Shown piece by piece: positions 57,888 through 64,000 of a stretch of DNA of 64,000 bases; positions within the stretch are counted from its first letter, which is position 1; each line of letters starts with the position of its first letter. This stretch comes from Nocardioidaceae bacterium (GTDB taxonomy: Bacteria > Actinomycetota > Actinomycetes > Propionibacteriales > Nocardioidaceae). Position numbers and translations under genes: made by a program. The notes beneath the pieces were generated by a model. The model did not search any database and had not been told where the DNA came from. It worked only from the letters and a program-made list of their open reading frames with translations. The stretch covers positions 1 through 64,000 of the forward strand of contig JAQSWV010000014.1 of NCBI GenBank assembly GCA_029266455.1, given 5' to 3'.

Positions 57888-58663
57888 ACCCACGAGCCCG
57901 ACGTGTCGTCGCTGCGCTCCCGCTCGGCCGTGAGCAGCATCTCGACCGCCTCCTCGACGTCGTCGGTGAGATGCAGCATGGCGAAGTCACCCGGGCTGAC
58001 CATCCCGTGTGCCTCCACCGTCCCGTGCAGCCACTCGAGGAGACCCTGCCAGTAGCCGGTGCCCATGAGGACGACAGGGAACCGGGTCACCTTGCGGGTC
58101 TGGGCGAGGGTGATGGCCTCGAACAGCTCGTCGAGCGTGCCGAATCCACCGGGCAGCACGATGTAGCCCTGCGAGTACTTGACGAACATGGTCTTGCGCG
58201 CGAAGAAGTAGCGGAAGTCGATCCCGATGTCGACATACGGGTTGAGCCCCTGCTCGAACGGCAGCTCGATGCCGAGGCCCACCGACATCCCGCCGGCGAG
58301 CGAGGCGCCCTTGTTGGCCGCTTCCATGACACCCGGGCCGCCTCCGGTGATCACCGCGTACCCCGCCTCGGCCAGCGCTGCTCCGAGCTTCTGGCCGGTC
58401 TCGTACGCCCAGGCGGTCTGGGGGGTGCGAGCGCTGCCGAACACGCTCACGGCCGGTCCGAGCTCGGCGAGCGTGCCGAAGCCCTCGACGAACTCCGACT
58501 GGATGCGGAGCACCCGCCAGGGGTCCGCGTGAACCCAGTCGGTGGGTCCACGGGAGTCGAGCAGCCGTTGGTCGGTGGTGCTGGTCCCGGCACGGGTGCG
58601 GCGCTGCAGCACCGGACCCCTGGGACGCATCCCAGGAGCGCCGGCGGTGGGGGAGTCGGTCAT
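57863..58663 (-). CDS. LOG-family cytokinin riboside 5'-monophosphate phosphoribohydrolase-like protein
   Basis: A 266-residue protein from ATG 58663. It has the LOG signatures SVFGSARTP, VITGGGPGVMEAANKGA and the PGGFGTLDELFEAIT box (PGGxGTxxE). Such proteins cleave the ribose-base bond of nucleoside monophosphates; in bacteria they were often misnamed lysine decarboxylases. Its ATG overlaps the dapE stop (ATGA), so it is translationally coupled to it, though a lysine role is not implied. Its last six codons lie in the 13-bp repeat. Confidence 0.9.
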   Translation of the reverse strand: MTDSPTAGAPGMRPRGPVLQRRTRAGTSTTDQRLLDSRGPTDWVHADPWRVLRIQSEFVEGFGTLAELGPAVSVFGSARTPQTAWAYETGQKLGAALAEAGYAVITGGGPGVMEAANKGASLAGGMSVGLGIELPFEQGLNPYVDIGIDFRYFFARKTMFVKYSQGYIVLPGGFGTLDELFEAITLAQTRKVTRFPVVLMGTGYWQGLLEWLHGTVEAHGMVSPGDFAMLHLTDDVEEAVEMLLTAERERSDDTSGSWVAQSDGPD

Positions 58664-59730
58664 TCCTGGGAGGTTAGCCAGGACCGCATCCGCTCGTCGC
58701 AGTGCCACAGCTGCTCGAGCGGAACCCGCTCGCCCTGGGTGTGGGCCAGCGACGGGTCGCCCGGGCCGAAGTTGACCGCCGGCACCCCCAGCCCGCTGAA
58801 CAGCGAGACGTCGGTCCAGCCGAACTTCGGCCGCGGCTCACCCCCTACCGCGTCGACGAACGCAGCCGCCGCCGGACGGTCGAGGCCGGGCATCGCTCCC
58901 GGAGCCGAGTCACGCAGCTCGAGCTCGAAACCCTCGAACACCTCGGCCAGATGGTCGTAGGCATCCCCGACGCTGCGGTCGGGCGCGAAGCGGTAGTTGA
59001 CCGCTACGCGGCAGATGTCGGGAAGCACGTTGCCGGCAACGCCGCCCGTGATGGACACCGCGTTCAGACCCTCGCGGAAGGTGAGGCCGTCGATCACCGG
59101 TTCTCGCGGCCGGTAGTCCACCAGCCGATCCAGCACCGGTGCCGCCGCGTGGATCGCATTGGCTCCCATCCATGCCCGGGCGCTGTGCGCACGCTCACCA
59201 CGCGCGATCACGTCGACGCGCATGGTGCCCTGGCAGCCGGCTTCGACGACGGCGCTGCTCGGCTCCATGAGAATGGCGAAGTCGGCGGTGAGCAGCTCGG
59301 GCCGAGTACGGGCCAGTCGGCCCAGCCCGTTGTGCTCGGCCTCGATCTCCTCGGACTCGTAGAAGACGTACGTGACATCACGGATCGGCGCCGGCAGTCC
59401 CGCGGCAAGGCGCAGCCCCACCGCGACGCCGCCCTTCATGTCGCAGGAGCCGAGGCCGTGCAGGTGCTCGGCATCCAGCCGTGACGGGAGGTTGGCGTTG
59501 ACCGGCACGGTGTCCAGGTGGCCGGCCACCACCACCCGCTCGGTGCGGCCGAGGTCGGTGCGAGCGACCAGACTGTGACCGTCGCGGACGACGTCCACGT
59601 GCGGCACGGAGCGGAGGGCCGCCTCGACGGCGTCAGCGATGGCGGCCTCGTCCCGGCTCACCGACTCGATGTCGACGAGGGCGGCGGTGAGGGTGACGAC
59701 GTCGGAGGTCAGGTCCAGCGGCGCGGGCAT
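58660..59730 (-). CDS. dapE: Succinyl-diaminopimelate desuccinylase
   Basis: A 356-residue protein from ATG 59730. M20-family metallopeptidase motifs: VVAGHLDTVP (His/Asp ligands), LGSCDMKGGVAVGL, the catalytic Glu pair in YESEEIEAEHNGLGRL, ILMEPSSAVVEAGCQGT, GERAHSARAWMGANAIH, and SLFSGLGVPAVNFGPGDPSLAHTQGERV. It removes succinate from N-succinyl-LL-diaminopimelate in lysine and cell-wall DAP synthesis. It is adjacent to dapD (divergent across a VOC gene) and coupled to LOG. Confidence 0.95.
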   Translation of the reverse strand: MPAPLDLTSDVVTLTAALVDIESVSRDEAAIADAVEAALRSVPHVDVVRDGHSLVARTDLGRTERVVVAGHLDTVPVNANLPSRLDAEHLHGLGSCDMKGGVAVGLRLAAGLPAPIRDVTYVFYESEEIEAEHNGLGRLARTRPELLTADFAILMEPSSAVVEAGCQGTMRVDVIARGERAHSARAWMGANAIHAAAPVLDRLVDYRPREPVIDGLTFREGLNAVSITGGVAGNVLPDICRVAVNYRFAPDRSVGDAYDHLAEVFEGFELELRDSAPGAMPGLDRPAAAAFVDAVGGEPRPKFGWTDVSLFSGLGVPAVNFGPGDPSLAHTQGERVPLEQLWHCDERMRSWLTSQE

Positions 59731-59769
59731 GCGCAGCATCGTGCCAGGCCGGCGCGGCAAGGCCGGTCG

Positions 59770-60441
59770 TCAGCGGTCGAAGACGCAGAACTCGTTGCCC
59801 TCGGGGTCGGCCAGCACGTCCCAGTCGATGTCGTCGTCACGTGCACGCAGCAAGGTCGCCCCCACGTCGACCAGCGGCTGTGCGGAGTCGGCGGTGAGAT
59901 CCCAGTGGATCCGGTTCTTGACCGTCTTCGGCTCCGGGACGGGCGCGAAGGTGATCGCCTCGAACGGCGCCCCCGGGATGTGGTCGACGTAGGAGAAGCC
60001 GCGCTCGTCGTCGACGAGGCGGCCTCCCAGGACCTCGGCCCACCACCGGGCGACGGGTCCCGGATCGACGCAGTCGACAGCCACCTCGTAGAGCCGGTAG
60101 TCGGGGACCACGTCGCGCACGAACACACACAGCTCCCCGCCCTCGGGATCGGCCATCACCGTCCAGGGGAACTCGCCCTCGCCCGACAGCCGGGTGGCAC
60201 CCAAGGACTCGATCTCCACGCCCGAGCGCGCGTGCACGTCGAGGTGGACCCGCTGCTTTACGGTGCGTGGCTCCGGGACCTGGTTGACCCACACCGTCTG
60301 CTCGGGGGTGCTCCCGCGCAGCACCGCATCGCCGCCGTCCTGGTACGAGAGGTCCAGACCGAGCACCGCGCCCCAGAAGGGGGCCAGGCCGCGGACGTCG
60401 GTCGCGTCGACACACAGGTCCTTCCACCGCGCGAGAGCCAT
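59770..60441 (-). CDS. Two-domain VOC/glyoxalase-like protein
   Basis: A 223-residue protein from ATG 60441. Two tandem vicinal-oxygen-chelate modules: LARWKDLCVDATDVRGLAPFWGAVLG ... WTVMADPEGGELCVFV, then VAVDCVDPGPVARWWAEVLGG ... WDVLADPEGNEFCVFDR. Each ends with a DPEGxE box. Family members bind metal and various small molecules or act as resistance proteins; the substrate is unknown. It lies between divergent dapE and dapD. Confidence 0.88.
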   Translation of the reverse strand: MALARWKDLCVDATDVRGLAPFWGAVLGLDLSYQDGGDAVLRGSTPEQTVWVNQVPEPRTVKQRVHLDVHARSGVEIESLGATRLSGEGEFPWTVMADPEGGELCVFVRDVVPDYRLYEVAVDCVDPGPVARWWAEVLGGRLVDDERGFSYVDHIPGAPFEAITFAPVPEPKTVKNRIHWDLTADSAQPLVDVGATLLRARDDDIDWDVLADPEGNEFCVFDR

Positions 60442-60530
60442 GCCCGGCACCCTAGAGCCCGCCACCCACCGTCCGCCCGCGGCCGGCGCACCGGCTGCGC
60501 CGCATCTGTCCGGGGCACTACGGTGCGCGC

Positions 60531-61544
60531 ATGGCGGACGCACACACCGACCCTGAGACCGACACCTCCGCGGAACCCCGTGAAGGCACCGCTGAGCGCA
60601 CCGACGCGGAAGCCCCGGTCCGGGCCTGGGGTGTCGGCATCGCCACCGTCACCCAGGCCGGGACGATGCTGGAGTGCTGGTACCCCGCACCGGTGCTCGG
60701 CGACCTCGTCGACTCTGCTGCCGAGGCCGACGAGAGCCGGCTGGGGGGGCTGACGAGTGACGACGACGTCCGGCGCGTGCGCCGCACGGTGGTCCGCACC
60801 GTGATCGACCTGTCGGAGCCTCCCGAAGGCGCCGCCGACGCCTACCTGCGCCTGCATCTGCTCTCGCACCGCCTCGTGGCGCCGCACCAGGTCAACCTGG
60901 ACGGAATCTTCCGCACCCTCAGCAACGTGGCGTGGACCTCGATAGGGCCCTGCGCCCTCGAGGAGTTCGAGGCCACCCGCACCCGCGCGCGGGAGTCGGG
61001 TGTGCACCTGCAGGTGACGAGCATCGACAAGTTCCCGCGGATGACCGACTACGTGGTGCCCACGGGCGTGCGCATCGGCGACGCCGACCGGGTCCGCCTC
61101 GGGGCGCACCTGGCCGAGGGCACGACCGTCATGCATGAGGGGTTCGTCAACTACAACGCCGGGACCCTCGGGCCTGCCATGGTCGAAGGCAGGATCTCGG
61201 CCGGGGTGGTCGTTGGCGAGGGCACCGACATCGGTGGGGGGGCCTCCATCATGGGGACGCTGTCCGGTGGCGGCTCCGAGGTGATCTCCATCGGCCGCAA
61301 CTGCCTGCTCGGGGCCAACGCCGGGATCGGCATCTCACTCGGCGACGACTGCGTGGTGGAGGCCGGCTGCTACGTGACCGCCGGCACCAAGGTGACCCAG
61401 CCCGACGGGCGCGTGGTCAAGGCGGCCGAGCTGTCCGGGAGCAACGGGCTGCTGCTGTGGCGCAATTCGGTGACCGGTGCCATCGAGTCGCGAAGCCGCA
61501 CCTCCGGCGGCGTGGCGCTCAACGAGGACCTGCACGGCAACTGA
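60531..61544 (+). CDS. dapD: Tetrahydrodipicolinate N-succinyltransferase (actinobacterial DapD)
   Basis: A 337-residue protein. The N-terminal acidic and charged leader precedes the acyltransferase core with a left-handed beta-helix ([58 protein letters not shown]) and a C-terminal [12 protein letters not shown]. It succinylates tetrahydrodipicolinate in the DAP pathway, using succinyl-CoA. Its length and architecture match actinobacterial DapD rather than E. coli DapD. It is divergent from the VOC gene and followed by an exported protein. Confidence 0.95.
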   Translation: MADAHTDPETDTSAEPREGTAERTDAEAPVRAWGVGIATVTQAGTMLECWYPAPVLGDLVDSAAEADESRLGGLTSDDDVRRVRRTVVRTVIDLSEPPEGAADAYLRLHLLSHRLVAPHQVNLDGIFRTLSNVAWTSIGPCALEEFEATRTRARESGVHLQVTSIDKFPRMTDYVVPTGVRIGDADRVRLGAHLAEGTTVMHEGFVNYNAGTLGPAMVEGRISAGVVVGEGTDIGGGASIMGTLSGGGSEVISIGRNCLLGANAGIGISLGDDCVVEAGCYVTAGTKVTQPDGRVVKAAELSGSNGLLLWRNSVTGAIESRSRTSGGVALNEDLHGN

Positions 61545-61607
61545 CGCCTCCCGGGGGTCGCGTGGGCACCCGGGCCGACCCACCACGGCACGTACTGTTG
61601 ACGGCCC

Positions 61608-62588
61608 ATGTCCCCGTCCTCCTCCCCCGCCGGCCGCGCCGGGCTCGCGCTGCTCGTCGGTGCCGCCCTGCTGCTCGGCGCCGTCGGTGTGGGGGTTCTC
61701 GGACTGGAGCGGCTGGGAGGCTCGCTGGGTGCCCTGCTCGAGCGGTCGTCGCCGTGCACTGCCGAGGTCGACGGGCGCGAGGTCACCCTCGACACCGACC
61801 AGGCGGCCGAGGCGGCGGTGATCGTCGCCGCGAGCGTACGCCGCGAACTGCCCCCGCGGGCAGCGGTGATCGGCCTCGCCACCGCGATGCAGGAGTCGAA
61901 GATCCGCAACCTCGACTACGGCGACCGCGACTCCGTCGGCGTGTTCCAGCAGCGGCCGAGCCAGGGCTGGGGCCGCGCGGCCAAGATCATGGACCCCTAC
62001 TACGCCAGCAACCGCTTCTTCGCGGCACTGGAGCAGGTCGACCGGTACGCAGAGCTCCCCGTGGCCGAGGCCGCGCAGCGGGTGCAGCGCTCGGCCGACG
62101 GCAGCGCCTACGCCCAGCACGTCCCGGACGCCCGGGTTCTCGCCTCCGCGCTGACCGGCCGGAGCCCGGCCGCCCTCACCTGTGCGGTGGACGGCCCTGC
62201 GGGGAGCACGCAGCAGCCCGGGCGCAGCGGCCTGACGCCCGAAGCCCTCGCCGTGCGGGCAGACGTCCGCAGGGCCTACGGGCCGCTGCCGGACGGCGGC
62301 TACGCGCCGGAGGGAGTGCGGACCGGCCATCAGGAGGGATCGGCGCACTACGACGGTCGGGCCGTGGACTTCTTCTTCCGCCCGGTCGGCCCCGCGAGCA
62401 ACCGGGCCGGCTGGTCACTGGCGCACTTCCTGGTCGCCCGGGCCGAGCGGCTGGGGGTGGCCACGGTGATCTACGACGACTCGATCTGGACCGCGGCACG
62501 CTCCGGCGAAGGGTGGCGACAGTACGACGTCGACAGCGACGACCCGGTGCTGCGGCACCTCGACCACGTCCACGTGGACGTCGCATGA
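61608..62588 (+). CDS. Exported protein with lysozyme-like and C-terminal peptidoglycan-associated-type domain
   Basis: A 326-residue protein. An N-terminal signal-anchor (GLALLVGAALLLGAVGVGVLGLERL). Residues about 85-150 (VIGLATAMQESKIRNLDYGDRDSVGVFQQRPSQGWG) resemble a transglycosylase/lysozyme-like fold with a Glu (QESK) in the catalytic position. The C-terminal part (GHQEGSAHYDGRAVDFFF ... LDHVHVDVA) has the HxxGxAxD-HVH pattern of D-Ala-D-Ala/ARB-07466-type peptidase domains. It is conserved in actinobacteria, often loosely named heavy-metal transporter. The sequence suggests a cell-wall function (inference). Confidence 0.75.
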   Translation: MSPSSSPAGRAGLALLVGAALLLGAVGVGVLGLERLGGSLGALLERSSPCTAEVDGREVTLDTDQAAEAAVIVAASVRRELPPRAAVIGLATAMQESKIRNLDYGDRDSVGVFQQRPSQGWGRAAKIMDPYYASNRFFAALEQVDRYAELPVAEAAQRVQRSADGSAYAQHVPDARVLASALTGRSPAALTCAVDGPAGSTQQPGRSGLTPEALAVRADVRRAYGPLPDGGYAPEGVRTGHQEGSAHYDGRAVDFFFRPVGPASNRAGWSLAHFLVARAERLGVATVIYDDSIWTAARSGEGWRQYDVDSDDPVLRHLDHVHVDVA

Positions 62589-62613
62589 GGCGGCTGCGGG
62601 CCCTCTTGGACCC

Positions 62614-63756
62614 CTAGCCGTACGACGGCGTCAGCCGGGACACCGCGGCGGCGACGCGCTCGTCGGTCGCGGTCAGCGCGACGCGCACGTGGTGGGCACC
62701 GTGGGGGCCGTAGAAGTCCCCGGGAGCGACCAGGATGCCCCTGTCGGCAAGCCACGCGACGGTGTCGTCACAGGGCTCCCCGCGGCTCGCCCACAGGTAG
62801 AGACCGGCCTCGGAGTGGTCGACGCGGAAGCCGGCCGCCAGCAGCGCCCCGCGCAGCTCGCGCCGCCGCGCCGAGTAGGTCTCCCGCTGTCGCGTCACGT
62901 GCCGGTCGTCGCCGAGCGCCACGGCTGCGGCGTGCTGGACCGGTCCGGGCATCATCAGGCCGAGGTTCTTGCGTACCGCCAGCAGCTCGCCCAGCACGGC
63001 CGGGTCACCGGAGGCGAACCCCGCCCGGTAGCCCGCCAGGTTGGACCGTTTGGACAGCGAGTGCAGCGCCAGCACACCCCGCACCGAGCCGCCGCAGACG
63101 TCCGGGTGCAGAACCGACACCGGCTTCGGGGCCGACGGCTCGGTGGCGCCCAGCTCGAGGTAGCACTCGTCGGACACCAGCAACGCGCCACGCTCGCGGG
63201 TCCAGGTCACCAACTTGGCCAGGTGCTCGGCAGGAAGAACGCGTCCGGTCGGGTTGGCCGGCGAGTTGACCCACACCAGCGCCGGACGCCGCGGCCCGAG
63301 CGCGAGCGTCGAGTCGGCGGCGACCACCTCGCAGCCGGCGAGCCGGGCGCCGACCTCGTACGAGGGGTAGGCCAGCTCGGGGACGACCACGAGGTCGCCC
63401 GGACCGAGACCGAGGTGCAGGGCCAGGCTGGCGACCAGCTCCTTGGACCCGATCGTCGGGAGAACACATCCGCGGTCCAGAGCGATGGCCCCGCAGCGCC
63501 GCTCCAGCCAGCCGAGCACGGCGTCGCGCAGCTGTGTGGTGCCGACGGTGGTGGGGTAGCCGGGCGCGTCCGACGCGTCGGCCAGCGCGGCGCGGACCAC
63601 TGAGGGCACCGGGTCGACCGGGGTCCCGACCGACAGGTTCACGATCCCGTCGGGATGGGCGTCCGCGCGGGCGCGCGCGCCGGCCAGCCGGTCCCAGGGG
63701 AAGTCGGGCAGGCGCGCCGACACCGGCGTGGCGGCGCGGCCTCCGGCCGACGTCAC
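62614..63756 (-). CDS. dapC: Succinyldiaminopimelate transaminase
   Basis: A 380-residue protein from GTG 63756. Fold type I aminotransferase: GIVNLSVGTPVDPVP, AYPSYEVGARLAGCEV, VWVNSPANPTGRVLP (the Asn-Pro-Thr-Gly motif), LLVSDECYLELG and the PLP-lysine motif ALHSLSKRSNLAGYRAGF. The combined pattern and its place beside ferredoxin and dapD fit the DapC of actinobacteria, which makes N-succinyl-LL-2,6-diaminopimelate. Its GTG overlaps the ferredoxin stop (GTGA). Confidence 0.93.
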   Translation of the reverse strand: MTSAGGRAATPVSARLPDFPWDRLAGARARADAHPDGIVNLSVGTPVDPVPSVVRAALADASDAPGYPTTVGTTQLRDAVLGWLERRCGAIALDRGCVLPTIGSKELVASLALHLGLGPGDLVVVPELAYPSYEVGARLAGCEVVAADSTLALGPRRPALVWVNSPANPTGRVLPAEHLAKLVTWTRERGALLVSDECYLELGATEPSAPKPVSVLHPDVCGGSVRGVLALHSLSKRSNLAGYRAGFASGDPAVLGELLAVRKNLGLMMPGPVQHAAAVALGDDRHVTRQRETYSARRRELRGALLAAGFRVDHSEAGLYLWASRGEPCDDTVAWLADRGILVAPGDFYGPHGAHHVRVALTATDERVAAAVSRLTPSYG

Positions 63757-64000
63757 TCCTGGGGCTGCGGCGGGAGGTCCGCGACGAGCGGGTGGTCCTT
63801 GTCGATCTCCCCGAGCTTGGCCGCGCCGCCGGGCGAGCCGAGGTCGTCGAAGAACTCCACGTTGGCCTTGTAGTAGTCCTTCCACTGCTCCGGCGTGTCG
63901 TCCTCGTAGTAGATCGCCTCGACCGGACACACCGGCTCGCAGGCTCCGCAGTCGACGCACTCGTCGGGGTGGATGTAGAGCATCCGCTTGCCCTCGTAGA
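63753..64000 (-). CDS. fdxA: Ferredoxin (7Fe-8S type, partial at right edge)
   Basis: The visible 82 residues read ...YEGKRMLYIHPDECVDCGACEPVCPVEAIYYEDDTPEQWKDYYKANVEFF and end PLVADLPPQPQE. The second cluster box is CVDCGACEPVCP. The N-terminal box, with a three-cysteine 3Fe-4S motif, lies beyond the window. Family length is about 106-110 residues. This is the low-potential 7Fe ferredoxin FdxA that supplies electrons to P450s and other enzymes. It overlaps dapC by 4 bp (GTGA), the same pairing as in mycobacteria. Confidence 0.93.
   Translation of the reverse strand, partial: YEGKRMLYIHPDECVDCGACEPVCPVEAIYYEDDTPEQWKDYYKANVEFFDDLGSPGGAAKLGEIDKDHPLVADLPPQPQE

Overview
This window comes from the chromosome of a very GC-rich actinobacterium. 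The evidence is WhiB7, AdnA/AdnB, mycoredoxin, UvrD2 with an HRDC domain, a PPA1309-family protein, and DUF3107, DUF3117, DUF5679 and UPF0182 proteins. Gene content and order look like Nocardioides and other Propionibacteriales; the genus is an inference. Nearly all of the window is core chromosome. There is no rRNA, CRISPR array, transposase, integrase or phage gene, and the only intact tRNA is initiator tRNA-Met.

Layout. 1-4544 is the most accessory-looking part. Two genes truncated head-to-head meet near base 366, a decayed tRNA 3' end lies at 822-848, and a LuxR-type regulator (1059-2711) precedes an FAD monooxygenase (2882-4096). 4545-15054 holds tRNA-fMet with its promoter, a UPF0182 membrane protein, a PPA1309 protein, a secreted PDZ/Lon-like protease, MoaE, a DUF2342 protein, a Nudix protein, a YgjP-type metallopeptidase, a zinc ribbon and an ABC1 kinase. 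15121-34219 holds whiB7 with a full attenuator leader, uvrD2, mrx1, nudC, deoD, the adnA-adnB end-resection helicase-nuclease pair, an alkyltransferase-like protein, moeZ, TetR, DUF3107, a ferritin-like protein, a DEAD-box helicase, an L,D-transpeptidase and a ParA ATPase. 34261-45880 holds an SDR enzyme, a PHP phosphoesterase flanked by inverted arrays of a short repeat, DUF6758, Nudix, histidine phosphatase, DUF2332, a general stress protein, a methyltransferase, a CoA-ester lyase, a DMT transporter, MgtE_N/CBS, DUF1003 and Mrp. 45912-51343 is the tatB-htrA-anti-sigma-sigE envelope stress locus, with an extra Tat-exported hydrolase inside it. 51404-64000 holds leucyl aminopeptidase, DUF3117, enoyl-CoA hydratase, an M14 peptidase, tag, SRPBCC, DivIVA-domain, folP2, LOG and the succinylase-branch lysine/DAP genes dapE, dapD, dapC with ferredoxin.

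How the genes work together. Several groups are coupled by overlapping stop and start codons: adnA/adnB (ATGA), sigE/anti-sigma (GTGA), dapE/LOG (ATGA), ferredoxin/dapC (GTGA), PDZ protease/PPA1309, MgtE_N/DUF1003, and DivIVA/SRPBCC/tag. SigE, its zinc-finger anti-sigma factor, HtrA and TatB form an envelope stress and export module. DapC, DapD and DapE are three steps of meso-diaminopimelate synthesis. As I recall the M. tuberculosis map, 4.6-34.2 kb follows the Rv3193c-Rv3213c order and 42-64 kb follows Rv1229c-Rv1201c; the two blocks are apart there and nearly adjacent here.

No clearly new multi-gene system is visible. The observations most worth a second look are the whiB7 leader, the GATCCGCG-type intergenic repeat family around the PHP gene, three genes that lack an ATG/GTG/TTG start at the place homology and Shine-Dalgarno spacing require, the tRNA-flanked left segment with its gene-fragment junction, and a DnaA-box cluster away from any dnaA gene.
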